From the NCBI GenBank assembly GCA_020186115.1, contig WSYJ01000030.1, positions 124,001 to 188,000 of the forward strand: a stretch of 64,000 nucleotides of DNA, read 5' to 3'. Under the pieces are notes generated by a model. The model was given only the letters and a program-made list of their open reading frames with translations, had not been told where the DNA came from and did no database searches. Shown piece by piece: positions 30,401 to 39,873 of the stretch (position 1 is its first letter; every line of letters begins with the position of its first letter). Origin of the DNA: Histomonas meleagridis (Eukaryota; Parabasalia; Tritrichomonadida; Dientamoebidae). Made by a program: the position numbers and the translations under genes.

Positions 30401-31169
30401 CTTGGATTAGACGTACGATTTGCGCTACTTCAAAATATTGATGAAATGCAATTTCAAATGCTTTGGAAAATTGTTGTGATGAAAGTGATATAAAAAAATC
30501 ATAGATTGTGTCTTCGTTAAAACGATTCCCTAAAATAGCAGATTTAAGAATTAATGTGTCTTCTTCAAGAAATTGTTCAAAATCTGGACCTTGTAAACTA
30601 TTGACTTCTTCACAAAAAGTATAAGGCGAAAGTGATGGTGGAGCTGAATCTGGTATAGTAGCAAGAAATTGAACAAGATTTGTGGCTAATGGTGGTATTT
30701 CTGGAAAATCTGATTTATCAATTTGAATTGTATGAATGTTTTCTATCCTAGGGCCGCTGTCAGAACTATCATCTGAAAAAAATTCAGAATAATCAGATAG
30801 TTCATTTCCATTATCATCATTGGTTTCTGCTTGAGTTTCTGTTTGAATAGGTGTTGTTACAAACGTTGATTGTTGGTCTGAATTTTTATCTGAATCAAAG
30901 TCAACTTTTAATAGATTTCTGGTAATTTTTACATTTGATGGACGAATTTTTGGAAGTGGTTTTACAAAAATCGTAGCCCTTTTTGGAAATCTTGTAGGTT
31001 GGTTATTTCCTCTCTGATCTGATTTTTTTTGTGAAATTAATGAATCTTCTCTCTTTTTAGAAGTAACAGTTCCTCTTTTATAACCTGGATTACGAGACGT
31101 TCTAGTTGGCGTTTTTGATGGTGAAAAGTAAGGTACATTTTGTGCAATATGATCATAGAAACGTTTCAT
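27444..31169 (-). CDS. Multi-GAF protein with inactive phosphodiesterase-like domain
   Basis: A 1241-aa protein. Residues 1-160 are basic then acidic low-complexity. GAF-like domains lie at about 260-390, 410-560, 590-740 and 755-905. The third and fourth are clear: GIAGHVATTGE, ADVYEDSRFN, TGYRTKSLL, and AVVQLMNK, as in cyclic-nucleotide-binding GAFs. The C-terminus (about 970-1215) resembles class I cyclic-nucleotide phosphodiesterases by ICQDIDH, ILSTDMSQHFE and RVLLLKMVLKCA. It lacks the proton-donor His and most metal ligands (details in findings). It is likely a nucleotide-sensing regulator rather than an enzyme. The ATG is the first in frame; convergent with the Pro/Gly-rich gene. Confidence 0.85.
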   Translation of the reverse strand: MKRFYDHIAQNVPYFSPSKTPTRTSRNPGYKRGTVTSKKREDSLISQKKSDQRGNNQPTRFPKRATIFVKPLPKIRPSNVKITRNLLKVDFDSDKNSDQQSTFVTTPIQTETQAETNDDNGNELSDYSEFFSDDSSDSGPRIENIHTIQIDKSDFPEIPPLATNLVQFLATIPDSAPPSLSPYTFCEEVNSLQGPDFEQFLEEDTLILKSAILGNRFNEDTIYDFFISLSSQQFSKAFEIAFHQYFEVAQIVRLIQDLFTSESIQELAFKIEQGALSLFGCRTSMLWYNIPSAKMLINHSRLMRYPHKVGLIGTAASEQRQVVAPNPLTSPLFSEEYDYPFCEDSDIILAEPIIDPTTDQLYGVLMLIDKIHKSGASYMYWPQSDLTLLNFFSSRLYRVFRKFNGDIKETSKNFRILAKLISKQTNFFSLLSTLKTLINDLITPEDVNIYFKDPKNIFWFETIGKNIQKKSISINKSGIAGYIFDHKTLVNCSYACEHKAYNSEMDGQYKSRSLIGIPLIFKDEVFSVIICRAKKHMPCFNTKDLRKLSIIALGASPTLNLSMNYYKRTNDLHFALRVQEKLASLLQTAESLSRQTSICVLVDTILKNACSLIGAERASLFTIDETKTHLISKVAQGTDKSLLLPINAGIAGHVATTGEIINIADVYEDSRFNSSIDKMTGYRTKSLLTIPVNDQNGNIIAVVQLMNKLNSESFNDSDAELAKAMSIFTGIALANSNVIESSILSTKKSQALLDTLIIFLRSKSVPIILHHIMNITCDLLQAERCAMFFIDDKNMNFNTTFLSEEERQISIVKGKGIVGYVAKYDIILNIPDAYKDKRFDPSVDQKTGYKTKSILAVPVKSNNKIVAVIELTNKNMISNGGIFTNEDEKLLKAFASFAGVAFDIYGTNTSCQSLAIILSNLISSEESKTYLPASQIMLKPEELTKYSSFRYDISMMNELEQFKLLISYFYDLKLSITFQINNFKLVRFLLTVYSKYTENEFYNWKKVVSTVKFVYYIISNTKLSEVLSKIEVLGLLIASICQDIDHSAINNQMLNEDSEIAFLFLYRNRPIEEIHHCEETIRIIEKEEENIFENIDINQRNQLWHLIISLILSTDMSQHFEIVSKFSNLIYPQMILNLNSVHHRVLLLKMVLKCASLYPTTQSFQSYEKWTYQLNKINGKNESDLLIAQEQIAFLLFIANPAFFSLAQALPQIMPTVDQLNCNLEMWKKKANDLKEKNVNQ

Positions 31170-31281
31170 TAATCGATTAATTAACGAACTTTATGGGGTG
31201 CCCTGTTTTAAAATTTGTGCAAAAATCCAAAACAAGAAAAGAAAAGGAAAAATTTATTTAATTAAAAAGCAAACAAGTAAC

Positions 31282-31737
31282 CTATTCATTAATGACCTTA
31301 GATTTCTTTACAATATCAATTATGTACCCGATGCAAATCATTGATACAAATATTAAAAAGATAATGATGGAATTTCGCCTAACTTTTTCTTTGGATGAAG
31401 GAATGAGTGCTCGGATGGTTTTTTTGAAAAGATTTATAAAAGCAAAAAATACCAAAATAAAAATATTTTTGTCATTATTCTCATCTGCTTCAACTATTTC
31501 GTTGGATATAGTAGTTTTGGTGGATCTAATTTCGTTGAGCTTTTTTGAAAAATTTTGAATTTCTTCAGCTTGAGTCGAATCCTTTTTTTCATTTTCAGAC
31601 ACAAAACCAGATTTGTTATTTGTTGGTTGATTGTATCTCTTTCTTATACGTCTTCCAAGAGCAGATTCTTTGAGTTCTGTTTGTTCGTTTGATAGAGGCT
31701 GGTTCATTTGCGTTGGTGCGTCAAAACCGCATTTCAT
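31282..31737 (-). CDS. Small membrane protein, unknown function
   Basis: A 151-aa protein. The first 90 residues are polar with basic patches (GRRIRKRYNQ). Two hydrophobic segments follow: NIFILVFFAFINLF (about 93-106) and SIIIFLIFVSMICIGYII (about 124-141), with a lysine-rich end. It could be a tail-anchored or hairpin membrane protein of the endoplasmic reticulum. Not recognised as a family. The plus-strand frame over it is a shadow. Confidence 0.65.
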   Translation of the reverse strand: MKCGFDAPTQMNQPLSNEQTELKESALGRRIRKRYNQPTNNKSGFVSENEKKDSTQAEEIQNFSKKLNEIRSTKTTISNEIVEADENNDKNIFILVFFAFINLFKKTIRALIPSSKEKVRRNSIIIFLIFVSMICIGYIIDIVKKSKVINE

Positions 31738-32101
31738 ACGTTTAAAATTTGATTTTTTTTTTGCTTGTTTCTTGATAACTCCAATGGACTTATATTAGTA
31801 AATTGGATAAATATTTAGTACTTTAATAGTTTGCTGAATATTTATTAAAGCACCCCATGTCCATCAGTTTTTATGTGATCAACATATACTTTAAGATCAA
31901 TTCTTTTTTTTTTAACAATAGCAAAGAATATTGAGACAAACATATAAATAATTAAGTTTATATTTGATATTTATGATAAGTTTTTAACAAATAATTGTTT
32001 TTTATTTATCTTATTAAACAAAGTTTCTTCTTAAGATGGACAATTCAAAAGTTTATACAAAAGTGTAAACAACCAAAAAACGTTAAAAACTGAAAGCGCT
32101 T
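31738..32101. other. Intergenic, nothing recognised
   Basis: About 360 bp, AT-rich, between the membrane-protein gene and the secreted-protein gene. Confidence 0.35.
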
Positions 32102-32728
32102 TTATTTGAACCAATTAATTACATCTTTGACAAAATCGGCCGCATCATCAATCACACCACCTACACCAAATTTCAAAAATGTAGATGGCATTGATTCAGC
32201 AGATGTTAGTGGTAAGCCTTTTGAATCTGACCCATAAAATCCTAAGAAAATTTTGTAGCTATTCCCACTGCACGCGGCAGTGGCAGGATTGCTAAAGTAA
32301 CATGTGTCGTCATTTTCTACTCTTCGATCTTTACAAGAATTAGAATCAAAAGAAGTATCCCATCCGATTCCAGTCATGTTTCCATTGTCCAAGTGAATAA
32401 GGGCGCTTAAGTATTCAACAGAAAAATCTCCTTTTCTAAGAACATGAGGTATTGATCTTGAACTTTCTGTTATAAGTGTAATCGTAGCATTTTCTGTAAG
32501 GTTTCTGATTGTACAATTTGGATCTGGGATTTCGAGGAGAGAGAGCTCATCAGCAGCTGGGTACCAACGAGAATATAAGTTAAAAGTACCATTCAGATCT
32601 GAAATTTGACATGTTACCTTAATACGATTTCCTCTTTCAATTCCGTCTGTAGCAAGAGAATTTCTGTTGCATTCTTCGGTTGTGCAAGGATCTGCACAAA
32701 ATGCTATGCAAGCCAGTACAAAAAACAT
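32102..32728 (-). CDS. Secreted or surface glycoprotein, unknown family
   Basis: A 208-aa protein starting MFFVLACIAFCADPC, a short signal peptide with likely cleavage after the Ala at about residue 12. It has Cys residues at 10, 15, 20, 40, 72, 132, 142 and 152, consistent with disulfide bonds, and several Asn-X-Ser/Thr sequons (NGTF, NCTI, NATI, NMTG). No membrane helix follows, so secretion or a luminal role is likely. Nothing in the sequence suggests a specific enzyme. About 100 bp upstream are AACCCGTT and AAACGGCC boxes. Confidence 0.75.
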   Translation of the reverse strand: MFFVLACIAFCADPCTTEECNRNSLATDGIERGNRIKVTCQISDLNGTFNLYSRWYPAADELSLLEIPDPNCTIRNLTENATITLITESSRSIPHVLRKGDFSVEYLSALIHLDNGNMTGIGWDTSFDSNSCKDRRVENDDTCYFSNPATAACSGNSYKIFLGFYGSDSKGLPLTSAESMPSTFLKFGVGGVIDDAADFVKDVINWFK

Positions 32729-33032
32729 GTTCTAATTTGGTTTTTTAATAGTTTACACAATTAATTTGGGGTGTCCCGAAGTTTTCGGTGTCTGATTTCT
32801 AGAACCCGTTAAAACCGGTCATTGTAAACGGCCTCTCAGTAAATCATTAACGTACTTAACCGCCTATGCATCACAAACAACATTTTGATTATACACATGC
32901 AACTGTCTTCCACAGAAAAAAAAATGATCATAGATTTGATCATCCATTTTTTGTCTTGAATTTGTCATTTTATGTAATATTTTCAAATTCCCATAAATAA
33001 TATTTTTTTTTTTTTTTGATTTTGCTTTGTTA
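32729..33032. other. Intergenic between the secreted gene and the minisatellite
   Basis: Contains AACCCGTTAAAACCGG and AAACGG boxes near 32800-32835, and a T run (about 33003-33018) directly before the 35-bp array. No gene is seen. Confidence 0.4.
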
Positions 33033-34730
33033 GCAGAATTTCATATTTGTGCAGTGTTTTATTTCCAACAGAATTTCATATTTGTGCAGTGTTTTTATTT
33101 CCAACAGAATTTCATATTTGTGCAGTGTTTTATTTCCAACAGAATTTCATATTTGTGCAGTGTTTTATTTCCAACAGAATTTCATATTTGTGCAGTGTTT
33201 TATTTCCAACAGAATTTCATATTTGTGCAGTGTTTTATTTCCAACAGAATTTCATATTTGTGCAGTGTTTTATTTCCATCAGAATTTCATATTTGTGCAG
33301 TGTTTTATTTCCAACAGAATTTCATATTTGTGCAGTGTTTTATTTCCAACAGAATTTCATATTTGTGCAGTGTTTTATTTCCAACAGAATTTCATATTTG
33401 TGCAGTGTTTTATTTCCAACAGAATTTCATATTTGTGCAGTGTTTTATTTCCAACAGAATTTCATATTTGTGCAGTGTTTTATTTCCAACAGAATTTCAT
33501 ATTTGTGCAGTGTTTTTATTTCCAACAGAATTTCATATTTGTGCAGTGTTTTATTTCCAACAGAATTTCATATTTGTGCAGTGTTTTATTTCCAACAGAA
33601 TTTCATATTTGTGCAGTGTTTTATTTCCAACAGAATTTCATATTTGTGCAGTGTTTTATTTCCAACAGAATTTCATATTTGTGCAGTGTTTTATTTCCAA
33701 CAGAATTTCATATTTGTGCAGTGTTTTATTTCCAACAGAATTTCATATTTGTGCAGTGTTTTATTTCCAACAGAATTTCATATTTGTGCAGTGTTTTATT
33801 TCCAACAGAATTTCATATTTGTGCAGTGTTTTATTTCCAACAGAATTTCATATTTGTGCAGTGTTTTATTTCCAACAGAATTTCATATTTGTGCAGTGTT
33901 TTATTTCCAACAGAATTTCATATTTGTGCAGTGTTTTATTTCCAACAGAATTTCATATTTGTGCAGTGTTTTATTTCCAACAGAATTTCATATTTGTGCA
34001 GTGTTTTATTTCCAACAGAATTTCATATTTGTGCAGTGTTTTATTTCCAACAGAATTTCATATTTGTGCAGTGTTTTATTTCCAACAGAATTTCATATTT
34101 GTGCAGTGTTTTATTTCCAACAGAATTTCATATTTGTGCAGTGTTTTATTTCCAACAGAATTTCATATTTGTGCAGTGTTTTATTTCCAACAGAATTTCA
34201 TATTTGTGCAGTGTTTTATTTCCAACAGAATTTCATATTTGTGCAGTGTTTTATTTCCAACAGAATTTCATATTTGTGCAGTGTTTTATTTCCAACAGAA
34301 TTTCATATTTGTGCAGTGTTTTATTTCCAACAGAATTTCATATTTGTGCAGTGTTTTATTTCCAACAGAATTTCATATTTGTGCAGTGTTTTATTTCCAA
34401 CAGAATTTCATATTTGTGCAGTGTTTTATTTCCAACAGAATTTCATATTTGTGCAGTGTTTTATTTCCAACAGAATTTCATATTTGTGCAGTGTTTTATT
34501 TCCATCAGAATTTCATATTTGTGCAGTGTTTTATTTCCAACAGAATTTCATATTTGTGCAGTGTTTTATTTCCAACAGAATTTCATATTTGTGCAGTGTT
34601 TTATTTCCATCAGAATTTCATATTTGTGCAGTGTTTAATTTCCAACAGAATTTCATATTTGTGCAGTGTTTAATTTCCAACAGAATTTCATATTTGTGCA
34701 ATGTTTTATTTCCATCAGAATTTCATCTTT
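33033..34730. repeat. 35-bp minisatellite, 48 full units and one partial
   Basis: The unit reads CAGAATTTCATATTTGTGCA then GTGTTTTATTTCCAA. Two units (starting 33068 and 33489) carry an extra T and are 36 bp. Variants cluster at the 3' edge: CCATC instead of CCAAC near 34503, 34609 and 34714; TAATTT near 34636 and 34671; and CAATG near 34700. One CCATC lies near 33278; most other units look identical. Because 35 is not a multiple of 3, all three plus-strand frames stay open and encode the same cyclic 35-residue peptide. This is a repeat, not a coding region. Confidence 0.97.
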
Positions 34731-34777
34731 GAGATCATTTTAATTTTTTTCACAAATGCAATCAAACTATAGGTTTA

Positions 34778-37087
34778 TTAAGCGTAATTTTGACTTAGTA
34801 ACTTTGTAATTTCTTCTTTTGCGCCTTCCGCGTTGTCTCCCTGATATTCCTGGCACACTACATCGAGCGGCGTTTTATCTTCGTTATTCACCGGCTGTTT
34901 AATTACGTAATTTTGTACCAAAATCTTCACTGCTTCCACAGAACCATATTTTGTAGCCCAATGCAAAGGTGTGTCACCATTTTTATCCGCAATATTTATA
35001 TCGATTTCCTCCTTACTTACCAAATAATCGATTATCAAAATGTGGTTCATCTTACAAGCGAAGTGAAGAGGTGTATCTCCACTTCTATTACATATATTTA
35101 CATTTACGTGGCATCTATCGATTAGATATTGTAACACTAGAAGATGTCCATTAATCACCGCCATGTTAATATATATGTTATGATTCTTCGCATGCACTTT
35201 ATTCAGATCCACCTTTTTGACTTCAACTAAATATTGTAGACTTGAAATGTTCCCATGTTCCGCCGCAGTAAAGAGATCAGGTTCAAACGCATTCGGATAC
35301 GGCGGGTTATTTACGAATTTCGGCGTTGTTATTTTCAGTATATATAATCGTAATTCTCTTAATGAACATTTCGAAGCAAGTTTTAAAAGGCCGACTTCGT
35401 CTTCGTTCTTAATGGTGGGCGGAATTCGAACAACTTCAATAAGATATCGAACACTATTTAAGTCATTCTTTTCAAGTGCTTTAAAGATGTCTGTCTCGAA
35501 GTCCGCTGGCGGTAGTTTAACATGACGAACTTTGCAGAGATATTCGATGACGTTTTGTCTCTTTGATTTAAGCGCTGTATAAAACGCTGTGTCTCCAGTT
35601 AGTTCATTAGCTTCATTGATATCAACTTTTAGTCGCTCAACGAAGTATTGGATCATTGGAAGATCTCCAATCGTTACTGCTAATATAAATGGCGTTTCTC
35701 CAGTTTCATGATTTATAGTTTTGATGGAAGCGTCCGCATTTTCGATTAGATATTGTACAATTGGAAGATGTCCACTATTAATTGCAGTTGTTAATAATGT
35801 TTCGCCTTTATCATTAGTTTCATCGATCGAAACTTTACTGTTCTCAATGATATATTTAACACTCGGTAAATGCCCATTTTTGACTGCTTCGAATAAGTTC
35901 GATTGAAAGTCTTCTGGCGGTAATGAAACTTTAAGAACATTCGCAAGATAATTCATTACTTCTTCGTTATGAGGTACTGAGGAATAGAAAAGAGAGTTTT
36001 CGCCATTTTTGTTCGTTTTAAGTGGATCAACTTTTGCTTTCTCAACAAGATATTTAACAATTGGAAGATATCCTTTACGCGCTGCCCAATGAAGTATTGT
36101 TATTTTTTGTTGATTTAAATTTATAAGATCTGGCAGTGTATCCTCAATTGGGGTAATCTGATTCAAAAAATAAAGGACAACTTTTCGACTGTTGTTTTCC
36201 CACGCATATGTTATCGGGGCCTTTTCGTCAAATTTGGATAATCCGATAGTTTCAATAAGATATTTAACAACTTCAAGTTGGTCGTGGATACACGCAACTT
36301 GTAGTGGCGTGTTACCATTTTTATCTCTGATTTCAGGGTCAATGCCGCAATCTTCAATCAGATATTGAACAACTGGAAGTTGGCCATATTGTGCTGCAAG
36401 ATGAAGAGGAGTGGTCCCAAGCTGATTCTTTTCTTTGGCATCAACATCAGCTTTTTCAACGAGGAATTTGACACTTTCAAGATTTCCTGTTTGAGCTGCG
36501 AGATGGATTTGATGTACAAAATTCGCGGGCGTGCCCATGACAGACTTGTTTGCTGTGCAGAGATATCGGAAAATAAGTCCTTTTTTTTCTTCGAATGCAA
36601 CATTGAGAGGGGTTCGACCGCCACGGTTTTTAACTGTTGGATCTGCACATCCCTTTTCGATAAGATATTGTACAAGTAAAAGATCTCCGTTGGAAACTGC
36701 TATGTGTAAAAGAGTGTTCCCACTCTTGGAATCTAATGCGTCCGGATCAAAGCCACGTCTTTCAATATTATATTGAACACTACGGATATTTCCTTTTTGA
36801 GCTGCACTGAAAATATTATCAACATAATCCAAAGGTTTTGAATATATGGGAGGAAAACGCTCAGACGAGATATTTTGATTTTCTGATACTAAGGCATAAG
36901 ATTTATAGCACATGCGTGCAAGGGAAACAATGCATTCTTTAATTTCTTCAAACTTCACAAATAAATTGCGATTAGTGTTCTCTACAGAAAGGATCCCTTT
37001 CAACTTTTTGTCAAGGGCCTTTAGAATTTCCTCGCTTTGAATTTGAGATCCGAGAAGAAGACCTTCGAAAAGCCTTTCTGTTTCCAT
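34778..37087 (-). CDS. Ankyrin-repeat protein (uninterrupted)
   Basis: A 769-aa protein. Residues 1-85 form a helical cap. From about 90 onwards there are roughly 18 ankyrin-type repeats of 33-35 residues, for example GNTLLHIAVSNGDLLLVQYL, GTTPLHLAAQYGQLPVVQYL and GDTPLHFACKMNHILIIDYL. Unlike loci A and B, all repeats are in one continuous frame with normal G-x-T-P-L-H hinges and no AT-rich linkers. Some inner repeats are degenerate. Likely a cytoplasmic scaffold; partner unknown. The ATG at 37087 is clear. It lies between the minisatellite (its 3' side) and a gene-poor region. Confidence 0.92.
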   Translation of the reverse strand: METERLFEGLLLGSQIQSEEILKALDKKLKGILSVENTNRNLFVKFEEIKECIVSLARMCYKSYALVSENQNISSERFPPIYSKPLDYVDNIFSAAQKGNIRSVQYNIERRGFDPDALDSKSGNTLLHIAVSNGDLLLVQYLIEKGCADPTVKNRGGRTPLNVAFEEKKGLIFRYLCTANKSVMGTPANFVHQIHLAAQTGNLESVKFLVEKADVDAKEKNQLGTTPLHLAAQYGQLPVVQYLIEDCGIDPEIRDKNGNTPLQVACIHDQLEVVKYLIETIGLSKFDEKAPITYAWENNSRKVVLYFLNQITPIEDTLPDLINLNQQKITILHWAARKGYLPIVKYLVEKAKVDPLKTNKNGENSLFYSSVPHNEEVMNYLANVLKVSLPPEDFQSNLFEAVKNGHLPSVKYIIENSKVSIDETNDKGETLLTTAINSGHLPIVQYLIENADASIKTINHETGETPFILAVTIGDLPMIQYFVERLKVDINEANELTGDTAFYTALKSKRQNVIEYLCKVRHVKLPPADFETDIFKALEKNDLNSVRYLIEVVRIPPTIKNEDEVGLLKLASKCSLRELRLYILKITTPKFVNNPPYPNAFEPDLFTAAEHGNISSLQYLVEVKKVDLNKVHAKNHNIYINMAVINGHLLVLQYLIDRCHVNVNICNRSGDTPLHFACKMNHILIIDYLVSKEEIDINIADKNGDTPLHWATKYGSVEAVKILVQNYVIKQPVNNEDKTPLDVVCQEYQGDNAEGAKEEITKLLSQNYA

Positions 37088-38360
37088 TCTAAAATGTCAA
37101 AAAGACCACACAAAAAGTCAAACTTTTTGCTAACAATGGTGCCGGTTGTGATGTGCCATTTGAATACAAACAAAAATTTCTCCATTTTCAAAATTGAGAG
37201 CACATGTAAAAATCACTTCACTTGAGAGGGGGTTAAGAAATATGTTCACCTATGAGAGTAGATTCATTTGGTTGTTTGAAAGTCTTTTCTAGATCTTAAG
37301 ACATGCTTCTAATTGAAATTCGTGCTACATCAATGTTTCGATGAAATTGTTTTTTATGCGATACAATATGAGGCTTTTTTAGAATAAGTTATGCTGTTTT
37401 ATTCTGATTCGATTTTTTCCGGAAAAGACATCTTTCGAATGATAGCTTCGTTAACTCGTAGCTATATCAATGTGAAATTGCTTACTTGACTTAGTAAGTC
37501 AACTTTAGTTTAACCGGAATTGGCTTTGATTATATCGTACAACGAATGAGAAGATTAATCAGCACCGACCGGAAAAAATTTAGATTTATCATATCGGTAC
37601 TATACACATTAAAATCGACACACAAACATTTGATCAAAAATTGCGTTGTAATTGATTCAGCTAGTTACAACATTTGTATGAAATGTTATATTTTTCTAAG
37701 TTCAACACAAATTTCTTTACTTTATATGTTGTATTTGGCGATATTGAGTTTGTTTTAATCGTAGTATTTTAGACTGCTTTGAAAAAATGATATCATTCTA
37801 ACAATTGATCAATAAATATAAGAGAACAAATGCAAATCTCACCAACAAGATAACATTCTAAAATGGTTCACGTTGCTTTCAATGTTACATTATCTGCATT
37901 CGATTGAATGATGTTTTTATGGAGATACTACATTTCTTATTTTTGTGTTTACATGTGTCGTTATCAGTGAATACATATAATTCATGCGAAATATTCGAAA
38001 TCATCAAATATTTATTTTGACATATATTATATTTCTAATTATTAAAGGACTTACTTTTCAATTTTTTGGCCTGAGAAGATGCAAGATGAATCATTCTATT
38101 TGCCATTAAATATGCATTTCAATAAATTTACCATTTTTCTCATTTATTTGTAATAAAATACACGAGGTAAATCCTGACACTCAGTACATATTTTGATGGT
38201 AAATGATTAAGGATCGAGAATCCCAAAATTGATAAACCCAGAAAGAGCAAACGTTCTGATAACAGTTTTACGAACGGTTTCATTTCAGAATTGCGAATTT
38301 TGCTTATTCAAATTTCAGAGCCACTTTGTTCGAACAAACCTAAAAATCCTCATCAACTTT
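37088..38360. other. Gene-poor region, with a 17-bp palindrome and AACGGTTT
   Basis: About 1.27 kb. No convincing open frame (the longest, 70 codons near 37546-37758, has no recognisable features). Contains the 17-bp palindrome TTGACTTAGTAAGTCAA at 37486-37502 and AACGGTTT at 38273-38280, about 80 bp before the Myb ATG. Confidence 0.5.
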
Positions 38361-39287
38361 ATGACACATATATCGCCTCTTCTGGATTTTGCAATGCTTT
38401 ATCTAAACCAAGCTTCTTTTGGTTTTAGCGATATAAAAGCAAAGCAAGAAATAATGAACGCCTTCCACCTATTTTTTAATAATTTATGTGATAAAAATGA
38501 AGTCGCCAAACTTCTTATAAAATATATTGGAACAACTCAGCCACTAGATCGAATAGTAGCTATACTAAACACACCAGATACACCATTACCAGTTCAAGCA
38601 AATTCATCCCAACGAAAAAAGACAAAACCATGGTCTAACATAGAAGACACTCGCCTTCTTGCAGCCATACATAAATTCGGTACTGATAACTGGGTAACAA
38701 TTGCAAAATTTGTAGGTAATGGTCGAACAAGAGCTCAATGTGCTCAGCGTTGGTATCGAAGTCTTGACCCAAAAATTTCCAAGAACGAATGGTCACCAGA
38801 AGAAGAAGCCAAATTAATTCATCTAATTAAAGTATGTCAAAATAAGCCATGGTCATTCATTGCAGCTTACATGGGAAATCGAAGTGATGTACAGTGTCGT
38901 TATCATTTCTTACAAATGCAAAAAGATGGTCAAATCAAGGAAGATTTATCTTATTTGGTGAACGATAAGCCTTCATGTCCATTGGTTGATTTAGGAAACA
39001 CCCCGCAGCCACCGGGATGCTGTCCCCCTCCAATGCCTCCGGTCCCGCCAAATCAATTAGTTACATCTATTTCAGTGCCTGTGCTCAATCAGCCGGTGCT
39101 GCAAGGTGTAAACATACCAAAACAGAATTTTTCGTCTGCGGCTTCACCTGAGCCGCCGGTTGAAGCAAATCCTGTGGCGGACAAAGCGGATGCTTATGAT
39201 ACAGAAAATAACGCATTTTTAGATGCGTTTGCAAAGGAATTTGACCAGAATTTTTCTTGGGATGAGGAATTTGGTGATGTATTTTAA
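38361..39287 (+). CDS. R2R3-type Myb transcription factor
   Basis: A 308-aa nuclear protein. Two Myb repeats lie at about residues 90-185: the first KPWSNIEDTRLLAAIHKFG with WVTIAKFV and CAQRWYRSLDP; the second EWSPEEEAKLIHLIKVC with WSFIAAYM and VQCRYHFLQM. Each has two of the usual three tryptophans or an aromatic replacement. Trichomonads have expanded two-repeat Myb regulators of this shape. The C-terminal half is Pro-rich and then acidic (FDQNFSWDEEFGDVF), a possible activation region. The longest frame starts at TTG 38229; the ATG at 38361 is preferred, and the ATG at 38394 is also possible. Confidence 0.88.
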   Translation: MTHISPLLDFAMLYLNQASFGFSDIKAKQEIMNAFHLFFNNLCDKNEVAKLLIKYIGTTQPLDRIVAILNTPDTPLPVQANSSQRKKTKPWSNIEDTRLLAAIHKFGTDNWVTIAKFVGNGRTRAQCAQRWYRSLDPKISKNEWSPEEEAKLIHLIKVCQNKPWSFIAAYMGNRSDVQCRYHFLQMQKDGQIKEDLSYLVNDKPSCPLVDLGNTPQPPGCCPPPMPPVPPNQLVTSISVPVLNQPVLQGVNIPKQNFSSAASPEPPVEANPVADKADAYDTENNAFLDAFAKEFDQNFSWDEEFGDVF

Positions 39288-39873
39288 CATAATGTAATAA
39301 AGAATTTTTGGCTTCATGTGTTTAAATGTTTAAATATCTTTAACAAAGGAGATAAAAAATGCATCAGAACAAGAACTTAAGCATATGTATATCGGAAACA
39401 GTATCTGATATTATGATGTCAATAGGTGATATATATATATATTGCATTTAGCAGATCTTTTTAGGAAAAGTTTTTCGAGAAAAAAAAATATTGATTATAA
39501 AAATAAATCTTAATAGTAAAATTAATTGTTTGTTAAAGGTATAAAATTTAATGCAATAACAAAATTCTTTTTGTGATGTTTAACCAATCTAATTAAAAAT
39601 CGGAAATATTTGAATTTATTCGAACATAAATTATTCATGGCCACCATTAGACACAGGACTAAACTTGACTATGTACAATGTAGATAGGACAATCTCAAAT
39701 TTAAAGCCACGATATAGAATTGAACGTTATGGGACATGCTCCAGCCGATTGGTTGTAGAATTATTCCTTTCAATTATATTCAAATTAGTTCCCTGAATTT
39801 TTCAATTATCTATGGAATAAATTTTTTTGAGTACTTTATTTTAGCGTGGGTTGCTGGCTTGGAACACAACCAA
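39288..39873. other. Intergenic, nothing firm
   Basis: About 585 bp between the Myb gene and the AGC kinase. An ATG at 39736 is in frame with the kinase, but the extra 46 residues are hydrophobic and look non-coding. Confidence 0.4.

Noticed and set aside
33033-34730. CRISPR-like regular spacing
   Set aside because: Head-to-tail identical units with no variable spacers; a eukaryotic minisatellite.
33027-34732. Three very long plus-strand open frames (529-561 codons)
   Set aside because: They are the same 35-bp repeat read in three frames; there is no codon bias or conserved domain.
37546-37758. 70-codon frame in the gene-poor gap
   Set aside because: No recognisable features and random-looking composition.
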